From NCBI GenBank assembly GCA_017541305.1, contig JAFXZJ010000054.1, positions 1-64,000 of the forward strand: 64,000 nucleotides of DNA. The letters run 5' to 3'. The notes below the pieces were generated by a model. That model did no database searches, was not told the DNA's origin, and was given only the letters and a program-made list of their open reading frames with translations. Origin of the DNA: Clostridia bacterium. Its GTDB lineage: Bacteria; Bacillota; Clostridia; Christensenellales; CAG-138. Below, piece by piece: positions 27,021 to 34,202 of the stretch. Positions within the stretch are counted from its first letter, which is position 1. Every line of letters starts with the position of its first letter. Position numbers and translations under genes: made by a program.

Positions 27021-28808
27021 TCAGCAGGCCCTGATCATGATCTTGGTGCTGCCGATCTCGATAACGTCGTTTACGAACAGCTTTCTGTAACCGTTGACGG
27101 GAATGCCGTTGACCGTGGTGCCGTTGGAGGAACCGAGGTCGTTTATAAGTATATCGCCGTTCGAGAAGCACAGCGCGCAGTGCTGCCTGGACATGCGCTG
27201 ATCCTCGATCGCAAGATCGCAGGACGCGGCGGAGCGGCCTATTATGCAGCTGTCGGCAATGAACATGGTGACGGAGCGGCTGACGCCGTTCCTTTCGACC
27301 ACGGTGAGCTCGACGTTTTTGCCGTCGACCGCGGCAAGGTTCACCTTTGCGCCGCCTATCGCCGAGCCGGGAGCTCCGTTATAATCGGTACCGGCGGGCT
27401 CGGATTCGCCCGAAGAACCGCGCCTTCTCCTTAAGGCAACGAGCACGAGTATGACTATCAGAAGACCCAGCATCAAAAGGCCCAGGAGTATTATCCAGCC
27501 GAAGGCGAGGAACCAGTTGGTATTGGGCTCCTCGGGCTCGACGGGCCTGGGATTGCCTGTTTGAGTGAGCTTGGGCAGCGCGGAGGGATCGAGCGCCACC
27601 GCGTTCTTTTCGATAGAATCATCCGTGATGTTTATGAGATTTAAGTAATAAGTGCCGTCGTAAAGCTCGTCCTTGAGCTTGACCGTTGCCGTATTATCGG
27701 CGGAATCATAGGTCGCGCTGTCAAGCACGAGGGGCACGCCTTCGGAATCGGTTATGACGTAATTTGTGATCTTGTCCGCGCCGACGACGGGCTCGCTGTA
27801 ATGCACCTTGAGCGCGAAGGGATTTTTGACCACGATCGAATCCACGTAGGGGGCCTGCGTATCGGACTGCCAGGAATCGATCCTGAAATCCTTGATGGTG
27901 AGATTTGCCGCGCCGCCTTCCTTGTTGACCTTGAGCCTGAGGGTGCTGCCGGTGACGGAATTGGCGGGCGCCCTGAGCCTTATGAGCCAGCAGGAATCGA
28001 GCGTATCGGTGACGTCTTTGAAAAGCCGGCTGACCTTGTCGGGATCGGATCGGTCATTTTTGGAAATGTCAAAATACGTGCCGTTTGTTTTTTCGGTGAA
28101 CGAGGCAAGCTCCTGCCTGGCCTCGTGATTGTCGTCGCGCCCGACGCCGATGGTGAACATGGGCAGCTTTGCCTTCTGCATCCGCTCGAGCGTGCCCGGG
28201 CCGGTATACATGCCGGAGGAGGAATTGAGACCGTCCGTAACGGTTATCATCACGCAGCGGGTGCCGTCGGTGAGCCTTTCGGCCTTGTCGATCGCCTTAT
28301 TGAGCGCCTCGTAATATTTGGTGGTGCGGGACTGCTCCTGCTGCTCGAGGCCCTGTATGGCGGCGATCGCGGCAGCCCTGTCCTCATTGCCCTCGAGCAG
28401 GGTGCTGATCGTATCGCCCATGGGGATGAAGACGAGCTTGTCCTCGGCCTTGAGGGTGGGGACCCAATCGAGTATGGCGGCCTTGATATTGTCGAAGAAT
28501 TTCGCGCCGATGGAGCGTGAAACGTCTATCAGGAGCACGTAGACGGTGGGATCCTGCGAAGCGGGCTCCGCGGAGATCACGGAAAGCGATCTGCCGTCAA
28601 GATTGGCCTCGATATCGGCGGGCGACGCCTCGAAGCCGGGAACGCCCACTCCGTCGGCGTCGACGGGATAGAACCACACGTCGATATCGGGCATATCGGC
28701 GTAATACTGCTCGAGCCTGAGCTGAGCCACCCCGCCCGCCGCGAACGCGGGAACGCAGAGCGCCGCAAGCATGAGGAATATGAGTACGAATGAAAGCCCC
28801 TTTTTCAT
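27021..28808 (-). CDS. Secreted vWA-domain membrane protein with cytosolic FHA domain
   Basis: A 595-residue single-pass protein. It has a signal peptide (ends near AFAAG), an extracellular vWA domain at about 87-290 with the MIDAS start DVSRS (Asp95, Ser97, Ser99) and VTDG, a beta-rich domain, a TM helix at about 445-470 followed by an RRRR stop, and a C-terminal FHA domain inside the cell (IIGRSAASCDLAIED, MSRQHCAL, GSSNGTTVNG). It can link an extracellular adhesion or ligand event to phosphothreonine signalling. The ATG at 28808 is preferred because GGAGGG lies five bases upstream; a TTG at 28820 falls inside that site. Confidence 0.86.
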   Translation of the reverse strand: MKKGLSFVLIFLMLAALCVPAFAAGGVAQLRLEQYYADMPDIDVWFYPVDADGVGVPGFEASPADIEANLDGRSLSVISAEPASQDPTVYVLLIDVSRSIGAKFFDNIKAAILDWVPTLKAEDKLVFIPMGDTISTLLEGNEDRAAAIAAIQGLEQQEQSRTTKYYEALNKAIDKAERLTDGTRCVMITVTDGLNSSSGMYTGPGTLERMQKAKLPMFTIGVGRDDNHEARQELASFTEKTNGTYFDISKNDRSDPDKVSRLFKDVTDTLDSCWLIRLRAPANSVTGSTLRLKVNKEGGAANLTIKDFRIDSWQSDTQAPYVDSIVVKNPFALKVHYSEPVVGADKITNYVITDSEGVPLVLDSATYDSADNTATVKLKDELYDGTYYLNLINITDDSIEKNAVALDPSALPKLTQTGNPRPVEPEEPNTNWFLAFGWIILLGLLMLGLLIVILVLVALRRRRGSSGESEPAGTDYNGAPGSAIGGAKVNLAAVDGKNVELTVVERNGVSRSVTMFIADSCIIGRSAASCDLAIEDQRMSRQHCALCFSNGDILINDLGSSNGTTVNGIPVNGYRKLFVNDVIEIGSTKIMIRAC

Positions 28809-28832
28809 GTCACCCTCCAAAACGATCGGTAT

Positions 28833-29435
28833 TTATTTTTCCTTGTTGTCCTTATTGATAAAAGCGTCCCAGGTTATATCGCCGCGGCAGAAGGCGGAGA
28901 ATATGAATTCCGTTTCGCCGATGGTGATCCTTTCGCCGTCGTGTATCTCGACGGGATCGGTCACGACGGAGCCCCCCGCCATAAGATCCATCGAATTGCC
29001 CCCCGCAAGGAAAGTCCTGTTGGATCTGTGATCGTAAATGACCTCGGCGTGCTTTTTCTTGGATATGCGCGGATCGCTGTTGACGGCGATATCGTTGGAA
29101 TTGGCGCGGCCGATCGAATTCCTGCCCGCCTTGATCCTGAAATCCCTGCCCATTTCGGGACCGCTCATCGCAACGAGCCAGCCCACGACGGGCTCGGCCT
29201 TCATGCTCTTTTCATAAAACGAGATCGTCACCTGATCGTCATCGGGATCGGAAAAGGAGAGCGTTTTGGATTCATCGGGAGCGTCGAAGGCGAGCGTTTT
29301 GCTTTCGTCGCTGCGGGAGCTCATCCCCCTCCTGCCCCCATCCGCCAAAAACGCGTTGAGGTCGATCTTGCAGTGAGGACAGTTCTGATACTTTCTGTCG
29401 TCATAATAATGGCCGTTGGGGCACCTGACTATCAT
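28833..29435 (-). CDS. Zinc-ribbon FHA adaptor protein
   Basis: A 200-residue member of the adaptor family: CPNGHYYDDRKYQNCPHC ribbon, an acidic linker with repeated Ser/Thr sites (DESKTLAF, DESKTLSF, DDQVTISF) and an FHA domain (GRNSIGRANSNDIAV, ISKKKHAEVIY). The twice-repeated ESKTL motif looks like a phosphorylation site cassette. Its ribosome site lies in the last codons of the PP2C gene upstream (5-base gap), so the two are coupled. Confidence 0.82.
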   Translation of the reverse strand: MIVRCPNGHYYDDRKYQNCPHCKIDLNAFLADGGRRGMSSRSDESKTLAFDAPDESKTLSFSDPDDDQVTISFYEKSMKAEPVVGWLVAMSGPEMGRDFRIKAGRNSIGRANSNDIAVNSDPRISKKKHAEVIYDHRSNRTFLAGGNSMDLMAGGSVVTDPVEIHDGERITIGETEFIFSAFCRGDITWDAFINKDNKEK

Positions 29436-29440
29436 TTGAA

Positions 29441-30193
29441 TTACCTCTTATCGCATATAACGGCGATCGCCGTGAAATTATCATTGCCCGCCTCGGGCTC
29501 CATGCCGGCGCACATGGCGCTGAGCCAATCCCTGGCGGTGAATTCGGGAAGGTTCCTCCTGCCGAACTCCAGCAGGCGCGCCATCCTTTCGCCCGTGACG
29601 TATTCCCAGAAGCCGTCGGAGCAGATCACGAACGCGTCGTAATCGCTTCCTTCCAGCTTCCTTTCGCTGCTTTGGAACCTGAAGGTCTCGCTGGCGGAGC
29701 CCATTGCGTGAAGCAGCACGCTGCGGTCCTCGCAGGTGCGGATCTCATCGGGCCCGATATCGCCCGTCATCACCATCATCTGCGCAAGGCTGTGATCGGT
29801 GGTGCGCCAGAGACGCCTGCCGTCGGCAAAATGATAGATCCTGCTGTCGCCAACGTGTACGGTGCAGACGTCGTCACCGGAAAGCAGCAGCGCCGCAAGG
29901 GTGGATTTATAAGCCCTTGGGTCGTTCGCCTGCTGCTGGAGCGCGCGAAGCGCGGCCTCGGCGGAATCGACGCCTTTTTCGATGCAGTCGTCCACGCTGC
30001 CCGCGCCCTCGATAAAGGGCTTGCGGAACTCCTCGCACACGGTCTTTGACGCAACATCGCCGAACCTGCACCCTCCCACGCCGTCGCACACGACGAACCC
30101 GTGCACGCCGCCGGCCTCGAACACGTCGGCGCGGTCCTGGTTGATCGTCCTGCCGCCCGTTGATGAAATCACGTAATAATCTATCTTGGTCAT
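29441..30193 (-). CDS. Soluble PP2C-type protein phosphatase
   Basis: A 250-residue PP2C phosphatase with GGRTINQDR, VVCDGVGG, VHVGDSRIYHF and VICSDGFWEY motifs. There is no TM helix. The ATG at 30193 begins MTKIDYYV; a TTG at 30217 is also in frame but falls upstream of the GGAGG site. It is the first gene after a promoter and follows a terminator, so it probably begins the main operon of the island. Confidence 0.88.
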   Translation of the reverse strand: MTKIDYYVISSTGGRTINQDRADVFEAGGVHGFVVCDGVGGCRFGDVASKTVCEEFRKPFIEGAGSVDDCIEKGVDSAEAALRALQQQANDPRAYKSTLAALLLSGDDVCTVHVGDSRIYHFADGRRLWRTTDHSLAQMMVMTGDIGPDEIRTCEDRSVLLHAMGSASETFRFQSSERKLEGSDYDAFVICSDGFWEYVTGERMARLLEFGRRNLPEFTARDWLSAMCAGMEPEAGNDNFTAIAVICDKR

Positions 30194-30217
30194 CTGCGTC
30201 GTGCACCTCCATTGCAA

Positions 30218-30247
30218 ATATTACCAGAAAATATAATTTTATGCCAA
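30218..30247 (-). promoter_or_regulatory. Probable promoter of the main island operon
   Basis: Minus strand: TTGGCA (30242-30247), 18-base spacer, TAATAT (30218-30223), followed by GGAGG and the ATG at 30193. The 114-base gap is AT-rich, unlike its surroundings. Confidence 0.5.
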
Positions 30248-30280
30248 AAAATGCAAATTCGTATAAAAAAAGCGCATAAT

Positions 30281-30306
30281 CGTAAAAAGAAAGGGCGAAG
30301 GCGCCC
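30281..30306 (-). terminator. Terminator after the third PP2C gene
   Basis: Minus strand: GGGCG-CCTT-CGCCC hairpin (30293-30306) followed by a T-rich run. It divides the island into a short unit (LytTR regulator plus PP2C) and the long unit downstream. Confidence 0.65.
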
Positions 30307-30307
30307 G

Positions 30308-31027
30308 TCAGATGATGAGCGCTCCCGCCGTATAATTATCCATATTCCGATCCCGGCCGTTCTTTTCGACCTCGTCGGCCATTGAGGTGAGCCATTCAAG
30401 GGCGCTTGAAGCCTTCTTTAAGCGCTTGGCCATCTGCTTTTCGTCTATCAGCTCCCAGTAACCGTCGGTGCAGAGCAGGAACGCGTCGCCGGGCTTTACG
30501 GGAGTCGGCTCGGAAATATCGTATTTCAGGCCCATATCCCTGTCGCCTATCACGCGGAGCACGCGGTTCCTGTCGGGATGGTTGCGTATGTTTTTGAGCT
30601 TGAGCTCGCCCATCCTGACGAGCATACCGGGCACGGAATGATCCGCCGTCTGCGCGATCACGTTCCTTCCGCGGAACATATAGAGCCTGCTGTCGCCCAC
30701 GTGCGCCCAGCGCGCCATGCCGTTTTCGACCTTGAGCACCACGAGCGTGGTCCTCATATCGTGCATGCGCATGGACGAATCCTGTTTTTTAAGCACCGCA
30801 TCCTGCGCGGCCTGCACGGCTCTTTCAACAAAATCCGCGGCCTCGCCGTATTCTTTGAACGCGTTGATCACCGCCTCGACCGCGGTCGCGGAGGCCACCT
30901 CGCCGAAGCCGTGCCCGCCGAGCCCGTCGCACACGACCACGCAGTAAGCGCCGTTCCTTTCGGCGCACGAGGCGCAGTCCTCGTTGACGGTCCTTCCGCC
31001 CACTCTCGTGAGAGTTGCCTTATCCAT
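30308..31027 (-). CDS. Soluble PP2C-type protein phosphatase
   Basis: A 239-residue PP2C phosphatase with GGRTVNEDC, VVVCDGLGGHGFG, AHVGDSRLYMF and LLCTDGYWEL motifs. It is a paralogue of the 29441-30193 protein. It follows the LytTR gene by 27 bases and ends at a terminator, so the two form a unit. Having three phosphatases in one locus suggests different targets or compartments. Confidence 0.88.
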   Translation of the reverse strand: MDKATLTRVGGRTVNEDCASCAERNGAYCVVVCDGLGGHGFGEVASATAVEAVINAFKEYGEAADFVERAVQAAQDAVLKKQDSSMRMHDMRTTLVVLKVENGMARWAHVGDSRLYMFRGRNVIAQTADHSVPGMLVRMGELKLKNIRNHPDRNRVLRVIGDRDMGLKYDISEPTPVKPGDAFLLCTDGYWELIDEKQMAKRLKKASSALEWLTSMADEVEKNGRDRNMDNYTAGALII

Positions 31028-31054
31028 CCTGCTCTCCTTCCTTTTGTTCCCGTA

Positions 31055-31813
31055 TCACTTGAGCTTGATGAAGCTGCCCGAATTCTCGAACATCAGCGAG
31101 CTGCAGTAATCCTCGAAAAAGCTCTTGGTCGATTTCTGCTTCCTGACGCTGACGGGTATGCGCTCGCCGTTGGTAAGCTCGAGGCAGGCATAGTTCATAT
31201 CCTCGGGGTCGCATATATACATGCGGACGTAGTTTATGTTAACGATGAAGCTCTGGTGACATTTTACGAACCTTCCGTCGAGCCTCTTTTCGATGGCGGA
31301 AAGGTTTTCATTGATGGTCAGCTCGGAATCCGGCGTGTAAATGCGCACGGCCCTGGTCTGGCTTTCGACGTAGATTATGTTTCCGAACGGCATATAGGTG
31401 GTGATATTGCGATCGGAAACAAAAAGCCCCGCGCTGCGGTTATAATCGGCCTTTGCCCTGCATGATCTTATCACGCCTGCGGCAAGGCCCATATCCAGCG
31501 GAACGGGAAGCAGCGCGGAATGGGCGATACAGTGGTTCCTGAAATCGACCGCCTTGCCCGAATACAGATAAACGAACTGTATCGCGGGGTAATTTTCCCT
31601 GATATAGGGGAGCAGCTCGGCCGTGCCGAAATTGACCGAGTCCGGCTCGGTCATAAGAACGTCCACAGTATAGCCCCAATCCTCGATATAGCCGATGAAT
31701 CGGTTTGGATCGTTTATGCAGGTGACGGTGTCGTTCCCTCCGAGAAGCGTCATAAGCATCGGGGCGACGCTTTTCAAGACCCCGTCATCAGCAGTGTAGA
31801 TCAGCACGTGCAT
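31055..31813 (-). CDS. LytTR-type DNA-binding regulator with degenerate receiver
   Basis: A 252-residue regulator. Residues 1-125 resemble a response-regulator receiver, but the strand that should carry the phospho-acceptor reads VDVLMTEPDSV and lacks a clear Asp at the site, and the acidic pocket near the N-terminus is ADDG. Residues 145-250 are a LytTR DNA-binding domain (IIYVESQTRAVRIYT, RFVKCHQSFIVNINYV). It is the promoter-proximal gene of the island and the best candidate for its transcriptional control. How it is switched is not known; Ser/Thr phosphorylation is possible. Confidence 0.82.
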   Translation of the reverse strand: MHVLIYTADDGVLKSVAPMLMTLLGGNDTVTCINDPNRFIGYIEDWGYTVDVLMTEPDSVNFGTAELLPYIRENYPAIQFVYLYSGKAVDFRNHCIAHSALLPVPLDMGLAAGVIRSCRAKADYNRSAGLFVSDRNITTYMPFGNIIYVESQTRAVRIYTPDSELTINENLSAIEKRLDGRFVKCHQSFIVNINYVRMYICDPEDMNYACLELTNGERIPVSVRKQKSTKSFFEDYCSSLMFENSGSFIKLK

Positions 31814-31906
31814 AATTATTCCGTCCGTTCAGAATGATCTCGATCGGTCGGCTTCCAAACAGCCCCCATTTTCAGACGCGAACGCGCGTTACCCCATAAA
31901 GGCGCG

Positions 31907-32173
31907 TCAGAATATCTCCTGCCCAAGCTCGTCAAACACCTTGGCGGAGAAAAACTCGGCAAGGGAAATGCCCAGCCCGTCGCACAGCTTTTTTACAAGG
32001 TTCACGGTGACCTCTTTCCTGCGCGGATCGAGCATGCTGTAAACGCTTGAGGGCGTGACCCCGGAAAGGGTGGCAAGCTCGTTGGGCCTTATGCCCCGCT
32101 CCCTGCAAAGCTCTTCGAATCTTTCGGCAACAGCCTGTTTTACCATTTCCTTTACCTCGTCTGAAATCCACAT
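31907..32173 (-). CDS. XRE-family transcriptional regulator
   Basis: An 88-residue helix-turn-helix protein: ERFEELCRERGIRPNELATL, then GVTPSSVYSMLDPRRKEVTV, the Cro/C1-type fold. It lies 93 bases upstream of the LytTR gene in the same direction and divergently from the carboxylesterase gene. A palindrome covers its putative -10 region, which suggests autoregulation. It may control the island, the esterase, or only itself. Confidence 0.82.
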   Translation of the reverse strand: MWISDEVKEMVKQAVAERFEELCRERGIRPNELATLSGVTPSSVYSMLDPRRKEVTVNLVKKLCDGLGISLAEFFSAKVFDELGQEIF

Positions 32174-32202
32174 GTTAGAATAATATATTTAACGCGGTCA
32201 GG

Positions 32203-32220
32203 TATACGCGCGTGCGTATA
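32203..32220. promoter_or_regulatory. Palindromic operator over the putative XRE promoter
   Basis: TATACGC-GCGT-GCGTATA, arms of seven bases. On the minus strand it overlaps the -10 (TATACC, 32201-32206) and spacer of a promoter whose -35 is TTGTCA (32224-32229), 17 bases apart. This layout suits autorepression by the XRE protein 30 bases downstream. Confidence 0.5.
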
Positions 32221-32274
32221 TTGTGACAAAGCGCTACAATATATTGCCCTCCCGCCGTTTTGCGCATCCCTCTA

Positions 32275-32303
32275 TTGACCTTGGCGGCGCGATATAGTAA
32301 AAT
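32275..32303 (+). promoter_or_regulatory. Promoter of the carboxylesterase gene
   Basis: TTGACC (32275-32280), 17-base spacer, TAAAAT (32298-32303), about 33 bases before the ATG, which has AAGGAG upstream. Confidence 0.65.
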
Positions 32304-32336
32304 CATTTTAACACATGTGACGATAAGGAGAAACCC

Positions 32337-34130
32337 ATGAACAAGGTCGGATTCTGCATTGCGACTTTTTTGACCCTGGCGCTGATGCTGGCGGTGCTTG
32401 AGCTGAACAAGAACACGCTTTGGGGCTTTGCGCTTGCGCCGGTGCTTGCCGCGGGCTATGTCATATTCTTTATCAAGGTCGTCGGGCCGACGCACTGGTA
32501 TCTGCGCCTGGGCGCGTGGCTTTTGTGGATAGGCCTTTTCATCGGCATACTCTTTCTCACCTGGCCGCCCACAAAGCGCGTGCCCGCCTGCGAGGCCGCC
32601 TCGCCCGAAAGGACGGAGGTCGTTTCCACAAGCTTCGGTCAGGTGCGCGGCGTGAAGCTGCAGGGCGGCGTGGAGCTTTTTGCCGGCATACCCTATGCCA
32701 AACCGCCCGTGGGCGAGCTGCGCTGGTGCGAGCCGGTGGATCCCGAGCCCTGGGAGGGCGTGCTTGAGGCCGATTCGTTCGCGCCGATGGGCATGCAGCC
32801 CACCAATCCGCCCATTTACAATTCGCTCAGGCAGATAATAGGCTATCACGATTACGAGATAAGGCTTGACGACAATTACGAGCCGCCCGTGAGCGAGGAT
32901 TCGCTCTATTTGAACATATGGCGTCCCGAGGGGGATAAGAAGGATCTGCCCGTGCTGTTTTACATACACGGCGGCTCGCTGCAGACGGGGCAGCCCTGGT
33001 TTGGCGATTACAGCGGCAGGGGGCTTGCGGCGCGCGATATGATAGTCGTGAACGTCGGCTACCGTCTGGGCGTGTTCGGATTCCTTGCTGCCGAGGAGCT
33101 TGCCGCGGAATCCGCCAACGGCACCACGGGCAATTACGGCCTGCTCGATCAGATAAAGGCGCTTGAATGGGTGCGCGGCAATATCGCCTCGTTCGGCGGC
33201 GATCCGGACTGCGTTACGATCGCCGGCGAATCGGCGGGCTCGGCCTGCGTGAGCGCGCTGTGCACTTCGCCCCTGGCAAAAGGCCTTTTCCGCCGCGCGA
33301 TAATGGAGAGCTCCACCGTGGCCTCCGCCGTTCCGCCTCATTCCTTCCGCACGTATGACGAGGCGATAAAGAGCGGGCGCGAGCTGATGGAGCGTTACGG
33401 CTGCGCGGGCCCGGACGAGCTGCGCGCGATACCCGCCGAAAAGCTTGTGAACGAGGCCTACACGCAGCACCATATGACCCCGGACGGATACGCTTTGACC
33501 GAAACTCCCTACGAATCCTATAAAAAAGGCGTGCACAACGAGGAAGCCGCGCTGCACGGCTGCAACAGCGGCGAAAGCGGGCCTTTCATAATATTCGACG
33601 GCGCGAACCTGAAGAACTTTGAAAGGAAGGTGCGCGAATACTTCAAGGACAAGGCCGACCGGGTGCTTGCCATTTACCCCGTCACGACCGACCGGGAGGC
33701 GGCTGACGCCTGGGCGGAGATATGGGGCGCGATATTCTTCGATCATCCGCATTACCGCCTGACAAGGCTTGAGACCGAGTGCGGCGTGCCCTCGTATCAA
33801 TACTTCTTCTCCCGTCAGAACGGGCGCCTGGGGCCCTGGCACAGCGGCGAGGAGGTCTATTTCTATGGCAATATCCCCGCCGATTCCAAGCTTTTCGATG
33901 CGCGTGACCGCGAGCTTTCGGATCAGATGATGAGCTATTTCGAGAACTTCATAAAGACGGGCGATCCGAACGGCGGCGCGCTGCCCGAATGGCGCGTGAA
34001 CGCCTCGGCCGAGGATCTGATGGGCCTGGGCGATTCCACGGGCATGATCAAGGAGAAGCGGCTGGAGCTTTTCGGCATACTGGACGAAATGGATATCCCC
34101 GGCGGGCCCGACGGCACATCGGAACACTGA
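32337..34130 (+). CDS. Membrane-anchored type-B carboxylesterase
   Basis: A 597-residue protein. Residues 1-75 form about three TM helices; the rest is an alpha/beta-hydrolase of the carboxylesterase type-B (PnbA/cholinesterase) family. Visible motifs are FAGIPYAKPPVG, the SEDSLYLNIWRP signature, the oxyanion HGGS and the nucleophile elbow GESAGS (Ser299). The length of the hydrolase part is normal for the family. It has its own promoter and stands alone. The substrate is unknown; the membrane anchor is less usual for this family. Confidence 0.88.
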   Translation: MNKVGFCIATFLTLALMLAVLELNKNTLWGFALAPVLAAGYVIFFIKVVGPTHWYLRLGAWLLWIGLFIGILFLTWPPTKRVPACEAASPERTEVVSTSFGQVRGVKLQGGVELFAGIPYAKPPVGELRWCEPVDPEPWEGVLEADSFAPMGMQPTNPPIYNSLRQIIGYHDYEIRLDDNYEPPVSEDSLYLNIWRPEGDKKDLPVLFYIHGGSLQTGQPWFGDYSGRGLAARDMIVVNVGYRLGVFGFLAAEELAAESANGTTGNYGLLDQIKALEWVRGNIASFGGDPDCVTIAGESAGSACVSALCTSPLAKGLFRRAIMESSTVASAVPPHSFRTYDEAIKSGRELMERYGCAGPDELRAIPAEKLVNEAYTQHHMTPDGYALTETPYESYKKGVHNEEAALHGCNSGESGPFIIFDGANLKNFERKVREYFKDKADRVLAIYPVTTDREAADAWAEIWGAIFFDHPHYRLTRLETECGVPSYQYFFSRQNGRLGPWHSGEEVYFYGNIPADSKLFDARDRELSDQMMSYFENFIKTGDPNGGALPEWRVNASAEDLMGLGDSTGMIKEKRLELFGILDEMDIPGGPDGTSEH

Positions 34131-34132
34131 GC

Positions 34133-34164
34133 TTGATTTGCGCCGCACGAAGTGCTATTATAAT
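34133..34164 (+). promoter_or_regulatory. Promoter of the feoAB-DUF1538 operon
   Basis: TTGATT (34133-34138) and, 17 bases on, TATTAT (34156-34161), overlapping a TATAAT. The start codon is a TTG at 34203 with GGAGG eight bases upstream. Confidence 0.6.
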
Positions 34165-34202
34165 AAGAAAGAACGACTTCGAAGCATTCGGAGGAAAAGG
34201 AT

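Noticed and set aside
3798-31813. Island as a type VI or type VII secretion locus
   Set aside because: Kinase, FHA and PP2C genes occur in such loci, but no sheath, ClpV, EssC/EccC ATPase or WXG100 gene is present in the window.
32175-34148. 657-codon open frame on the minus strand opposite the carboxylesterase
   Set aside because: The esterase on the other strand has clear catalytic motifs and a promoter. The antisense frame is rich in Arg/His/Ala/Gly, as expected from codon mirroring.
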